Origin: Paludibacter sp.
GTDB taxonomy: Bacteria; Bacteroidota; Bacteroidia; Bacteroidales; Paludibacteraceae
NCBI GenBank assembly: GCA_024709185.1
Contig: JANJXE010000121.1
Location: 1-9,463, forward strand
Direction: 5' to 3'
Length of the DNA stretch: 9,463 nucleotides
Both the position numbers and the translations under genes were made by a program. The notes below the pieces were generated by a model. That model worked only from the letters and a program-made list of their open reading frames with translations, searched no databases and was not told where the DNA came from. Shown in pieces: positions 1-5,969 of this stretch (within the stretch, counting starts at the first letter, position 1; each line of letters opens with the position of its first letter).

Positions 1-142
1 CTACCACACACTCACGGGCCAGAACCGGTATCTCGAATCCATCTTCATCTTCCACATAGACCAATCCCTTTTTCTCATCAAAACGGGAAATAACACCCCC
101 GCCCACTGCATTTACAAATCGAACTGTATCGCCTTTTTTCAT
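1..142 (-). CDS. DUF2027/Smr-domain-type protein, N-terminal fragment (cut by window edge)
   Basis: The reading frame starts at an ATG (142-140) and is open to the left edge, giving 47 complete codons. The peptide begins MKKGDTVRFVNAVGGGVISR and continues through a V-Y-V-E-D-E-D-G-F-E-I-P stretch to L-A-R-E-C-V-V. This matches my memory of the N-terminus of Bacteroidota DUF2027 proteins, which carry a small beta-rich domain here and usually a C-terminal Smr (small MutS-related) domain. The Smr part would lie outside the window and cannot be confirmed. An in-frame TGA two codons upstream (148-146) fixes this ATG as the first possible start. No Shine-Dalgarno sequence is visible, which is common in this phylum. 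The gene is divergent from the queA-like gene, and a -7-type box sits about 67 bases upstream. Its cellular role is not established from sequence. Confidence 0.72.
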   Translation of the reverse strand, partial: MKKGDTVRFVNAVGGGVISRFDEKKGLVYVEDEDGFEIPVLARECVV

Positions 143-198
143 TTTTCACTTTTTGATTAGTTGCCGAAACCTGCCTCTTCCATTCTGTAGATTTTTCG

Positions 199-206
199 TA
201 CTTTTG
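199..206 (+). promoter_or_regulatory. Putative -7 box of the rightward (queA-like) promoter
   Basis: TACTTTTG is a full match to the TAnnTTTG -7 consensus of Bacteroidota. Transcription would begin around position 212-213, about 25 bases before the GTG at 237. This supports the GTG as the real start of the queA-like gene and argues against the TTG at 153, which lies upstream of the box. No clear -33 TTG is present at the usual distance. Confidence 0.5.
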
Positions 207-208
207 TG

Positions 209-216
209 CAAAAATA
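209..216 (-). promoter_or_regulatory. Putative -7 box of the leftward (DUF2027) promoter
   Basis: Read on the minus strand this is TATTTTTG, a full match to the Bacteroidota sigma-factor -7 consensus TAnnTTTG. Transcription would begin near position 202 and give a 5' leader of about 60 bases before the ATG at 142. No TTG-type -33 element is visible at the expected 19-21 base distance, so the call rests on the -7 box and its position alone. It lies two bases from an oppositely oriented -7 box. Confidence 0.4.
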
Positions 217-236
217 CGACAATTTTCCCGAAACAC

Positions 237-1574
237 GTGAGAAAACTTACCAACATACCCCCGATTCGGATTGCTGAATACGACTATCCCCTGCCCGACG
301 AACGCATTGCCCGCTACCCGCTTAACCAGCGCGATGCTTCTCGCTTGATGGTGTATCGGGAAGGTCGCATCGAAGAAAATATTTTTCGCAATGCCGTAGA
401 ATATCTTCCTGAAAATAGTCTTCTGGTGTATAACAACACCCGTGTGATTCAGGCACGTATGGTATTTCAAAAATCTACCGGAGCGCGCATCGAGGTTTTT
501 TGTCTGGAACCTTCACACCCCTCTGATTATGCGCTCTCACTGGGATCGACCGGTTCGTGCAGCTGGGAATGTATGATTGGAAATCTTAAAAAGTGGAAGG
601 AAGGGAAGTTGATCCGTAGTTTTGAAGTCGATGGGCACAGGGTGACCTTAACAGCAACGAGGATGCCCGAAAACGAATCAAATCGTAAAAAATCACCGAT
701 TATACATTTTGAATGGGATAATCCGGAACTCTGCTTTGCCGATATTCTGGATGCCTGTGGCGAACTTCCGATACCCCCCTACCTCAACCGCGAAACCGAA
801 GAAAACGACCACACTACCTACCAAACGGTGTATTCAAAAATTAAAGGTTCGGTGGCAGCCCCCACTGCGGGTTTACATTTTACGGATGCCGTGCTCAACG
901 ACCTGAAACGGAAAAATATTGAAACTGAAGAGCTTACTTTACATGTGGGAGCCGGCACCTTTCAACCTGTAAAAGCCGACGATATTGCCGATCATCAGAT
1001 GCATGCAGAAGTGATTTCGGTGCGCAAAAGTACCTTGCAGCGACTCCTGGCACACGAAGGAAGCATTATCGCAGTAGGAACCACCTCGGTGCGTACACTC
1101 GAAAGTCTGTACTATATCGGCGTGCAACTGCACAATGGCACAGCCGCTGAAAGTATTATGGTTGAACAATGGGAGCCCTACGAGAATATTCATCACCATG
1201 GATTTACAACACCAGATGTCGACGATTTCAAAAAGGTGATTCGGTTGGATGCAGAAAACGAGAGTGAATTCTCCGACGAGCAAACTACTGAACTCAGCAC
1301 AAGGGAAGCACTTCAGGCCATTATCGACCACCTAGACCGCAATCACCTGACAAGTTTGCAGGCGCAGACTCAAATCATGATTCGTCCGGGATTTCAATTC
1401 AGAATTATCGAAGGAATGTTCACCAATTTTCATCAACCTAAAAGTACCTTGCTGTTGCTGGTATCCGCATTCGTGGGCGAAGACTGGAAAAAAATCTACC
1501 AACATGCTCTTGATCACGGCTTTCGGTTTCTGAGTTATGGTGACAGTTCCCTGCTTTTCAACACAAAGGACTGA
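237..1574 (+). CDS. queA: S-adenosylmethionine:tRNA ribosyltransferase-isomerase (QueA family, long Bacteroidota form)
   Basis: QueA transfers and isomerises the ribosyl group of AdoMet onto 7-aminomethyl-7-deazaguanine in tRNA, giving epoxyqueuosine at the wobble position of GUN anticodons. The protein is 445 residues from the GTG. Family blocks are visible in order: RIAEYDYPLPDERIA (11-25), NNTRVIQAR (66-74), YQTVYSKIKGSVAAPTAGLH (195-214), LHVGAGTF (235-242), VGTTSVRTLES (280-290) and TNFHQPKSTLLLLVSAF (396-412). The length exceeds the roughly 350 residues of classical QueA. The extra sequence is an acidic insert at about 313-365 plus a middle block around GSCSWECMIGNLKKWKEG. I recall a second, longer QueA paralogue of about 405 residues in Bacteroidota with the same middle block, and this gene looks like that one. 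Whether the long form does the classical reaction is uncertain. The frame is open back to a TTG at 153, but conservation begins after 237 and the -7 box at 199-206 excludes the longer start. No ATG is available before the conserved region. Confidence 0.9.
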   Translation: MRKLTNIPPIRIAEYDYPLPDERIARYPLNQRDASRLMVYREGRIEENIFRNAVEYLPENSLLVYNNTRVIQARMVFQKSTGARIEVFCLEPSHPSDYALSLGSTGSCSWECMIGNLKKWKEGKLIRSFEVDGHRVTLTATRMPENESNRKKSPIIHFEWDNPELCFADILDACGELPIPPYLNRETEENDHTTYQTVYSKIKGSVAAPTAGLHFTDAVLNDLKRKNIETEELTLHVGAGTFQPVKADDIADHQMHAEVISVRKSTLQRLLAHEGSIIAVGTTSVRTLESLYYIGVQLHNGTAAESIMVEQWEPYENIHHHGFTTPDVDDFKKVIRLDAENESEFSDEQTTELSTREALQAIIDHLDRNHLTSLQAQTQIMIRPGFQFRIIEGMFTNFHQPKSTLLLLVSAFVGEDWKKIYQHALDHGFRFLSYGDSSLLFNTKD

Positions 1575-1766
1575 CAAACCTGTTTCATCTGCAAAACTAT
1601 TACTAAACCATATGACTGTAAAGCGTTTGCTGGTGCCTCATTAAACTCTGATAAAAGCCCCTCATTTCACAAATTTCATTAAAGACCTGACTGACAAATT
1701 GTCGAATGGCAGAAAATTTGATATATTTGGCGCCGTAACTTAATACGTAATTTAATAGTAAACAAA
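1575..1766. other. Intergenic spacer between queA-like gene and metallopeptidase gene
   Basis: These 192 bases hold no credible gene; the only ATG-initiated frame noted, at 1612, is ten codons. No stable terminator hairpin is seen behind the queA-like stop codon. The right half carries the metallopeptidase promoter. A ten-base string GACTGACAAA occurs at the queA stop (1569-1578) and again at 1689-1698, probably by chance. Confidence 0.7.
1699..1729 (+). promoter_or_regulatory. Bacteroidota-type promoter of the metallopeptidase gene
   Basis: A -33 TTG (1699-1701) is followed after 20 bases by TATATTTG (1722-1729), a full match to the TAnnTTTG -7 consensus. Transcription would start near 1736, leaving a leader of about 30 bases before the ATG at 1767. 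The -33 element lies inside a small dyad, GACAA-A-TTGTC (1693-1703), which could be an operator or could be chance. This is the best-formed promoter in the window. Confidence 0.6.
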
Positions 1767-2441
1767 ATGATCTGGATAATTTTTGGTGTCACAGCTCTTG
1801 CAAGCTGGTTGATACAAATGAATTTAAAATCGAAATTCACCAAATATTCAAAAATTCCTATCCCCAACGGGATGACAGGACGTGAAGTGGCCGTACGCAT
1901 GCTCAACGACCACGGGATTTTTGATGTACAGGTGATTAGCACTCCCGGGCAACTTACCGACCACTACAATCCTCTTACCAAAACAGTAAATCTGAGCGAG
2001 GGTGTGTATCATTCGAACAGTGTGGCAGCTGCTGCAGTTGCGGCACATGAATGCGGTCATGCCGTGCAGCATGCCACAGCATATGCGCCACTTACCATGC
2101 GTTCAAAACTGGTTCCAGTGGTGAGCTTTGCATCAAGTTGGGTACAATGGGTATTACTGGCTGGTATTCTGATGATTCAAACCTTCCCACAGATTCTGAC
2201 CATTGGTGTAGTGTTGTTCGCAACTACTACCCTCTTCAGTTTCATCACACTGCCGGTTGAAATCAACGCCAGCACCCGTGCTCTTGCCTGGCTCAATTCG
2301 GCTGGGATTACCAATTATTCGACCCACGAGCCAGCAAAGGATGCATTAAAAAGTGCCGCATACACCTATGTGGTGGCTGCCCTTGGTTCATTGGCAACCC
2401 TAATTTATTATGTGATGATTTTATTGGGACGCCGGGATTAA
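1767..2441 (+). CDS. Membrane zinc metallopeptidase (YugP-like, Zn_peptidase_2 family)
   Basis: The protein has 224 residues, the usual size for YugP-type proteins (about 225). A gluzincin-type HEXXH motif, HECGH, lies at 94-98 within AAHECGHAVQHA; its two histidines should bind zinc and its glutamate should be the general base. A likely third ligand is Glu165 in TLPVEINAS, which I infer from the position of the conserved LPVE segment in this family. Predicted membrane segments are at about 2-17, 121-137, 142-162 and 200-219, so the zinc site sits next to the membrane. Substrate and physiological role are not known for this family to my knowledge. The ATG at 1767 follows an A-rich leader and a good promoter. 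The gene stands alone, converging on ftsZ, and I see no functional link with the dcw cluster. It is intact. Confidence 0.88.
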   Translation: MIWIIFGVTALASWLIQMNLKSKFTKYSKIPIPNGMTGREVAVRMLNDHGIFDVQVISTPGQLTDHYNPLTKTVNLSEGVYHSNSVAAAAVAAHECGHAVQHATAYAPLTMRSKLVPVVSFASSWVQWVLLAGILMIQTFPQILTIGVVLFATTTLFSFITLPVEINASTRALAWLNSAGITNYSTHEPAKDALKSAAYTYVVAALGSLATLIYYVMILLGRRD

Positions 2442-2452
2442 CTTCAACTATT

Positions 2453-2501
2453 TTTCGGCTAAAGCAAAGTGCAGGAGTCATGTACTTTGCTTTAGCCGGA
2501 A
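2453..2501. terminator. Long perfect inverted repeat between convergent genes, probable bidirectional terminator
   Basis: The 15-base arms at 2456-2470 and 2484-2498 are perfect inverted copies (CGGCTAAAGCAAAGT and its complement). On the plus-strand RNA three more pairs form at each end (2471-2473 with 2481-2483, and 2453-2455 with 2499-2501), leaving a 7-base loop. The repeat begins 12 bases after the metallopeptidase stop and ends 5 bases after the ftsZ stop on the other strand, which fits a shared transcription end. Neither strand has a U-tract right after the stem: the plus transcript has its T-run before the stem, and the minus transcript has A residues after it. It may therefore act through stem strength alone, or protect 3' ends. 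Confidence 0.7.
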
Positions 2502-2503
2502 TG

Positions 2504-3820
2504 TTACCGTTTACCTAACAGTCTTCTTTTCCAGGCCGGGATTTCCTCGGCCTTTTTTAGTACATCTTCGTTTTCCATTTCGTCCAGACTAATCGTCTCA
2601 AACTCTTCTTCCTCAGCTACTATCGACAGCTCGTCTGCTGTATTTTGCCAGTCTTCGAACACTGGTTCGTTTTGTTTAGCACCATTTTCGGGATAGTAGG
2701 TACGCATGGCATTGCTCAGCGGATCGGGGGTCGACTCTACCAGTGGTGCAACTTCTTCGATACCACTTTCGAAATCAAGGGTTACCGATGGACGTGGCGT
2801 TTCCTGTTTTTGCTTTTTAGAAGCTGTTGCAGGCATACCGGGAATGTCCGACACATCATATCCCGTAGCAATCAGAGTAATTTTCACATCCTCACCCAGA
2901 CTATCGTCGAAGGTAGCACCCCAAATAACCTGTATATCATCGCCAATGGTAGCCATAAAGTCGTTGATCTCCTTCACTTCTTCCATACGAATCTGATGTT
3001 GAGAAGAGCAATAAAGATTGAGTAATACTTTGCTGGCACCACTAACATCGTTGGTATTCAATAAAGGCGAATTCAGGGCATCTTTGATAGCATTGGTAAT
3101 ACGCTTTTCACCACTTGCATAACCGGTATTCATAATTGCCACATTTCCTTTGCTGAGGATGGTATATACATCGGCGAAGTCGGTGTTGATGTAACCCGGA
3201 ACAGTGATGATTTCTGCAATACCGCGGGCAGCATTGGTCAGCACATCGTCGGCCTTGGCAAAAGCGTTCGACAATTCGAGGTCGGCATAAATCTCGGTAA
3301 GCTTTTGGTTGTTTATCACCAGTAAAGCATCCACATGCTCACTGAGCTCGGCAACTCCCTGCAGGGCCTGACGAATTTTATGTGCACCTTCGAAAGCAAA
3401 GGGTATGGTTACGATGCCTACCGTGAGGATACCCAGTTCATGTGCAGCCTGAGCTACTACCGGTGAGGCACCTGTACCGGTTCCACCACCCATACCCGCT
3501 GTGATAAACACCATCTTCGTATTTTCACGCAGAACCTTCTGGATGTTCTCAATACTTTCTTCAGCAGCTTTCTTCGCAACTTCAGGTTGTCCGCCTGCAC
3601 CCAGACCTAAACCCAGTTGTATCTTCACCGGAACCGGCGAAGTTTTCAATGCCTGATTATCGGTATTACATACTACAAAGGTCACATCGCGAATACCTTG
3701 TTTGTACATGTGGTTCACCGCATTGCCACCACCACCTCCGACTCCGATTACTTTGATGATCGATGGATCAATCAGTGGTAATTCGATGGGCAACATATCG
3801 TCTGTCATGTATTCTGTCAT
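2504..3820 (-). CDS. ftsZ: Cell division protein FtsZ
   Basis: FtsZ is the tubulin-like GTPase that polymerises into the cytoplasmic Z-ring and recruits the divisome. The 438-residue product shows the N-terminal glycine-rich loop VIGVGGGGGNAVNHM (24-38), the tubulin signature GGGTGTGAS (111-119), and the T7 synergy loop NTDFAD (212-217) that completes the catalytic site of the neighbouring subunit. Residues about 325-425 form an acidic linker. The C-terminal peptide EIPAWKRRLLGKR (426-438) resembles the FtsA-binding tail. Two points are unusual. The stretch before the T3 loop reads KIQLGLGLGAGGQPE (66-80), about four residues shorter than the usual IQLG-xxLTx-GLGAG. Ser119 replaces the usual alanine after the signature. 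The first ATG (3820) was kept, but ATG codons at 3808 and 3796 are in frame. It is the last gene of the cluster, 45 bases after ftsA, and ends at the shared hairpin. Confidence 0.97.
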   Translation of the reverse strand: MTEYMTDDMLPIELPLIDPSIIKVIGVGGGGGNAVNHMYKQGIRDVTFVVCNTDNQALKTSPVPVKIQLGLGLGAGGQPEVAKKAAEESIENIQKVLRENTKMVFITAGMGGGTGTGASPVVAQAAHELGILTVGIVTIPFAFEGAHKIRQALQGVAELSEHVDALLVINNQKLTEIYADLELSNAFAKADDVLTNAARGIAEIITVPGYINTDFADVYTILSKGNVAIMNTGYASGEKRITNAIKDALNSPLLNTNDVSGASKVLLNLYCSSQHQIRMEEVKEINDFMATIGDDIQVIWGATFDDSLGEDVKITLIATGYDVSDIPGMPATASKKQKQETPRPSVTLDFESGIEEVAPLVESTPDPLSNAMRTYYPENGAKQNEPVFEDWQNTADELSIVAEEEEFETISLDEMENEDVLKKAEEIPAWKRRLLGKR

Positions 3821-3865
3821 ATTTTCTGGTCTTTAGTTTCGTCAAAAAAATCTAGTATAATTACA

Positions 3866-5206
3866 TTAAACTTGTTCCTTAGGTTCGTCAGCTTCTTGTA
3901 AATTCGTGTCGTCTTCAAAGAATCGGAAGATGCCCTGGGTGATGGAATCGCCGATGGATTTGCCACGGCCCGATTTTTTTTTAGCCTGACTGCTTTCTTT
4001 TACGGCAGGCGATTGTTGTTGTTCTTCGCGCCGGTAAGAAGCTGCCAGGAGGATGGTTCCAACGAGCTGTGAAAATTCAGGATTCTTATACCTGGGATCG
4101 CCGTCGGGTGATAAGAGATGCGAATGATCGCCATGCCGAACATACAGTCCGGTGCGTAGTTCGAGGTATTCCTTCAACTTACCGAGCTTCGAGCCGCCGC
4201 CTGTAATCACAATTCCATGAGGTAACTCCAGCTGTCGCTGCTTAAGTTCTGCAAAAATGGGCTCCATCATTTCATCCAGCCTGGCTTCGATAATCAGGGC
4301 CACAAAGCGGTCGGTAAGCACTACCGGAGGTTCACCCGGCGTTCGGTTACTGATTTTTATATTCACCGGCCGTTCGATAAGCTGCTGCATACAGACCCCC
4401 TTGAGGCACTTGAGTTTTTCGGCCGATTCGGGGGAAATTCCGGTTTCTTCTATATCCCGGGTTATATGTTGTCCACCCAGTGGCACTACCATTAAATGCT
4501 GAAGGATGGAGTCGTTGAAAATTGCCAGCGATGTAGAACTATCCCCGAAATTGATAACAGCGCAGCCCTCTTCCCGCTCTTCCTGAGAAGTCACTGCCAG
4601 CGAGAAAGCTTCGGCCGACAAGGGCATATAATCGATCTCAGCATTGTAGATACGCTCCATGCATTTCTGCAACTGACTCTTAATCTGCTCATTACCCACT
4701 ACAAGATGATATTCACCCACGATACCTGAAGCTTTCTGATCTTCCGGCTTTTCCATCTCGTGGCCATCCACAATATACCTAAGTGGAATCACATCGTATA
4801 CCAGCGAACCCGATTGTTTATATTCCTGTTCACACGCATGGGCCATTTCGTCGATGAGCTCCGGTGTTATAAGCTGGCGTTTACGAAACGTACGCTCCAC
4901 GGTAAAGGGTATAATTTTCATTCCCCGCCCACCCACAGCAGCCGAAAGATAATGAATCGGGTTGCGCAGGCCCGCACTGTTTTGTAGCTCCTTCAACACT
5001 GCGGCAACATTAAATGCTGTGCCCGAGGGCTGCCCGATGATTCCGTTTTTAATACCATCCACCTTACGATGCTCGTGCGACAAAATTCGGATGGTATCGT
5101 CGTCGGTAACTTCGGCAGCAATAGCCCGGATACCTGTGCCAGCAAAATCGAGTGCTACCAGTTGTTTTCCTTCCATTGCATTGTATTTTTTCTTCCTTAA
5201 ATTCAT
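3866..5206 (-). CDS. ftsA: Cell division protein FtsA (actin-like FtsZ membrane anchor)
   Basis: FtsA is an actin-fold ATP-binding protein that attaches FtsZ filaments to the inner membrane and recruits later division proteins. The chosen product is 446 residues. Its ATG (5206-5204) overlaps the ftsQ TGA as ATGA, the usual mark of translational coupling. The frame is open upstream to 5281, but that extension only overlays ftsQ, and an ATG at 5176 would remove ten residues. Visible motifs are a phosphate-1-like loop LDFAGTG (19-25), a phosphate-2-like loop NFGDSST (219-225), and the adenosine motif VITGGGSKLGKL (333-344). Near the C-terminus, SIGDSITQGIFRFFEDD (417-433) looks like the amphipathic membrane-targeting helix, followed by a short acidic tail rather than ending the protein. 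Both phosphate loops depart from the family pattern (DxGT/S and DxGxxT), so nucleotide handling may differ. Identity as FtsA is secure from context and the adenosine motif. Confidence 0.93.
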   Translation of the reverse strand: MNLRKKKYNAMEGKQLVALDFAGTGIRAIAAEVTDDDTIRILSHEHRKVDGIKNGIIGQPSGTAFNVAAVLKELQNSAGLRNPIHYLSAAVGGRGMKIIPFTVERTFRKRQLITPELIDEMAHACEQEYKQSGSLVYDVIPLRYIVDGHEMEKPEDQKASGIVGEYHLVVGNEQIKSQLQKCMERIYNAEIDYMPLSAEAFSLAVTSQEEREEGCAVINFGDSSTSLAIFNDSILQHLMVVPLGGQHITRDIEETGISPESAEKLKCLKGVCMQQLIERPVNIKISNRTPGEPPVVLTDRFVALIIEARLDEMMEPIFAELKQRQLELPHGIVITGGGSKLGKLKEYLELRTGLYVRHGDHSHLLSPDGDPRYKNPEFSQLVGTILLAASYRREEQQQSPAVKESSQAKKKSGRGKSIGDSITQGIFRFFEDDTNLQEADEPKEQV

Positions 5207-5955
5207 AGCTTCGTTGCTTTCTTTTTGGTTGCCACAATCTGATTTTCGAACTGTAGATCGAGTAACTGATAACTGTTCCACCCCATTACATTGAAGGCTT
5301 TCCTGTACAATACCATCAGACGATCAAGCTTTTCCCGATAACCTTCAGCTTCACCCAGCAGAATAATCGCATCTCCCACACGGGGCACCAGTTCTATCCG
5401 CTGATCATCGCGAACGTGAATCTGCTGCACCTGGGCATTCCAGAATTCGTGATCGGCCAGATAGGTTACCAAATCGTATAATTCATTGTTTAGCATCGTA
5501 CGGGTTACCCTTCCTGTAACCACCGGCACATAGGCCATCACCCCGGGCTTGGAAGGCAACTGATGGCGTTCGTCATCCACATAGAAATTAGCGTTACCCA
5601 TTACCAGAAACCGTGGTGTACGCAACTCCAGATCGAGGAAAGCCTTTCCTTCGGGATCGTGGTAACACCGCACTTTTTTAACATAAGGATGGGCCCGCAA
5701 CAATTCTTCTATCCGGCTGGTATGCAGGTCCGACAGCAGCACCCCGATGGGATGCAACTCCCGCTCCCGTAACATAATATGCACTTCATCCTCATTTAGC
5801 AAAGGAACATCCGCCTGAATCGACACAATAAGATCGTTGCATTTGCGCTGTTCCTCCACCGGGCGAAAAGCCAGCAGGGCAAACACAGTATAGGCCATCG
5901 CTGCGCTTACGAGCAATGACACTACAACAATTCCGGCCAGCTTCTTAAACTTCAT
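5203..5955 (-). CDS. ftsQ: Cell division protein FtsQ (POTRA-domain, single membrane pass)
   Basis: FtsQ is a bitopic scaffold of the divisome that, in other bacteria, links cytoplasmic and periplasmic division proteins by binding FtsB and FtsL. This 250-residue protein has a short basic N-terminus (MKFKK), one membrane segment at about 7-30, then a periplasmic part with a POTRA-like region at about 40-112 (C-N-D-L-I-V-S-I-Q start, HPYVKKVRCY at 89-98) and a beta-domain to the end. The segment LLDLQFENQIVATKK (231-245) resembles the conserved C-terminal strand of Bacteroidota FtsQ. It is weakly conserved overall, as is normal for FtsQ, so the call relies on topology plus position between murC and ftsA. 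The start ATG is preceded by AAGGA (5965-5961) five bases away, one of the few good Shine-Dalgarno sequences here. The stop overlaps the ftsA ATG. Confidence 0.88.
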   Translation of the reverse strand: MKFKKLAGIVVVSLLVSAAMAYTVFALLAFRPVEEQRKCNDLIVSIQADVPLLNEDEVHIMLRERELHPIGVLLSDLHTSRIEELLRAHPYVKKVRCYHDPEGKAFLDLELRTPRFLVMGNANFYVDDERHQLPSKPGVMAYVPVVTGRVTRTMLNNELYDLVTYLADHEFWNAQVQQIHVRDDQRIELVPRVGDAIILLGEAEGYREKLDRLMVLYRKAFNVMGWNSYQLLDLQFENQIVATKKKATKL

Positions 5956-5960
5956 CCTGA

Positions 5961-5965
5961 TCCTT
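5961..5965 (-). promoter_or_regulatory. Shine-Dalgarno sequence of ftsQ
   Basis: On the minus strand AAGGA is followed by TCAGG and then the ATG at 5955, a five-base spacing. It lies in the 14-base gap after the murC stop. Bacteroidota genes mostly lack such sequences, so it supports this start and suggests that ftsQ is initiated independently rather than only by coupling. Confidence 0.5.
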
Positions 5966-5969
5966 GTTT

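Noticed and set aside
1612..1644. Ten-codon ATG frame in the queA-metallopeptidase spacer
   Set aside because: Very short, no ribosome binding site or promoter of its own, and no recognisable peptide.
1569..1698. Ten-base direct repeat GACTGACAAA at 1569-1578 and 1689-1698
   Set aside because: Too short, present only twice, and one copy includes a stop codon; no sign of a mobile element or attachment site.
2645..3025. Open frames on the plus strand inside ftsZ, and similar opposite-strand frames across the dcw genes
   Set aside because: They lie wholly within well-supported genes, lack starts with context, and encode no recognisable protein; they are shadows of the coding strand.
3847..3854. 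Possible ftsZ promoter -7 box (TAGATTTT, minus strand)
   Set aside because: It lacks the final G of TAnnTTTG and has no TTG at the right distance, so it was not listed as a promoter.
5207..5281. Longer FtsA start at 5281
   Set aside because: The extra 25 codons only overlay the end of ftsQ, have no FtsA-like sequence, and ignore the ATGA junction at 5206-5203.
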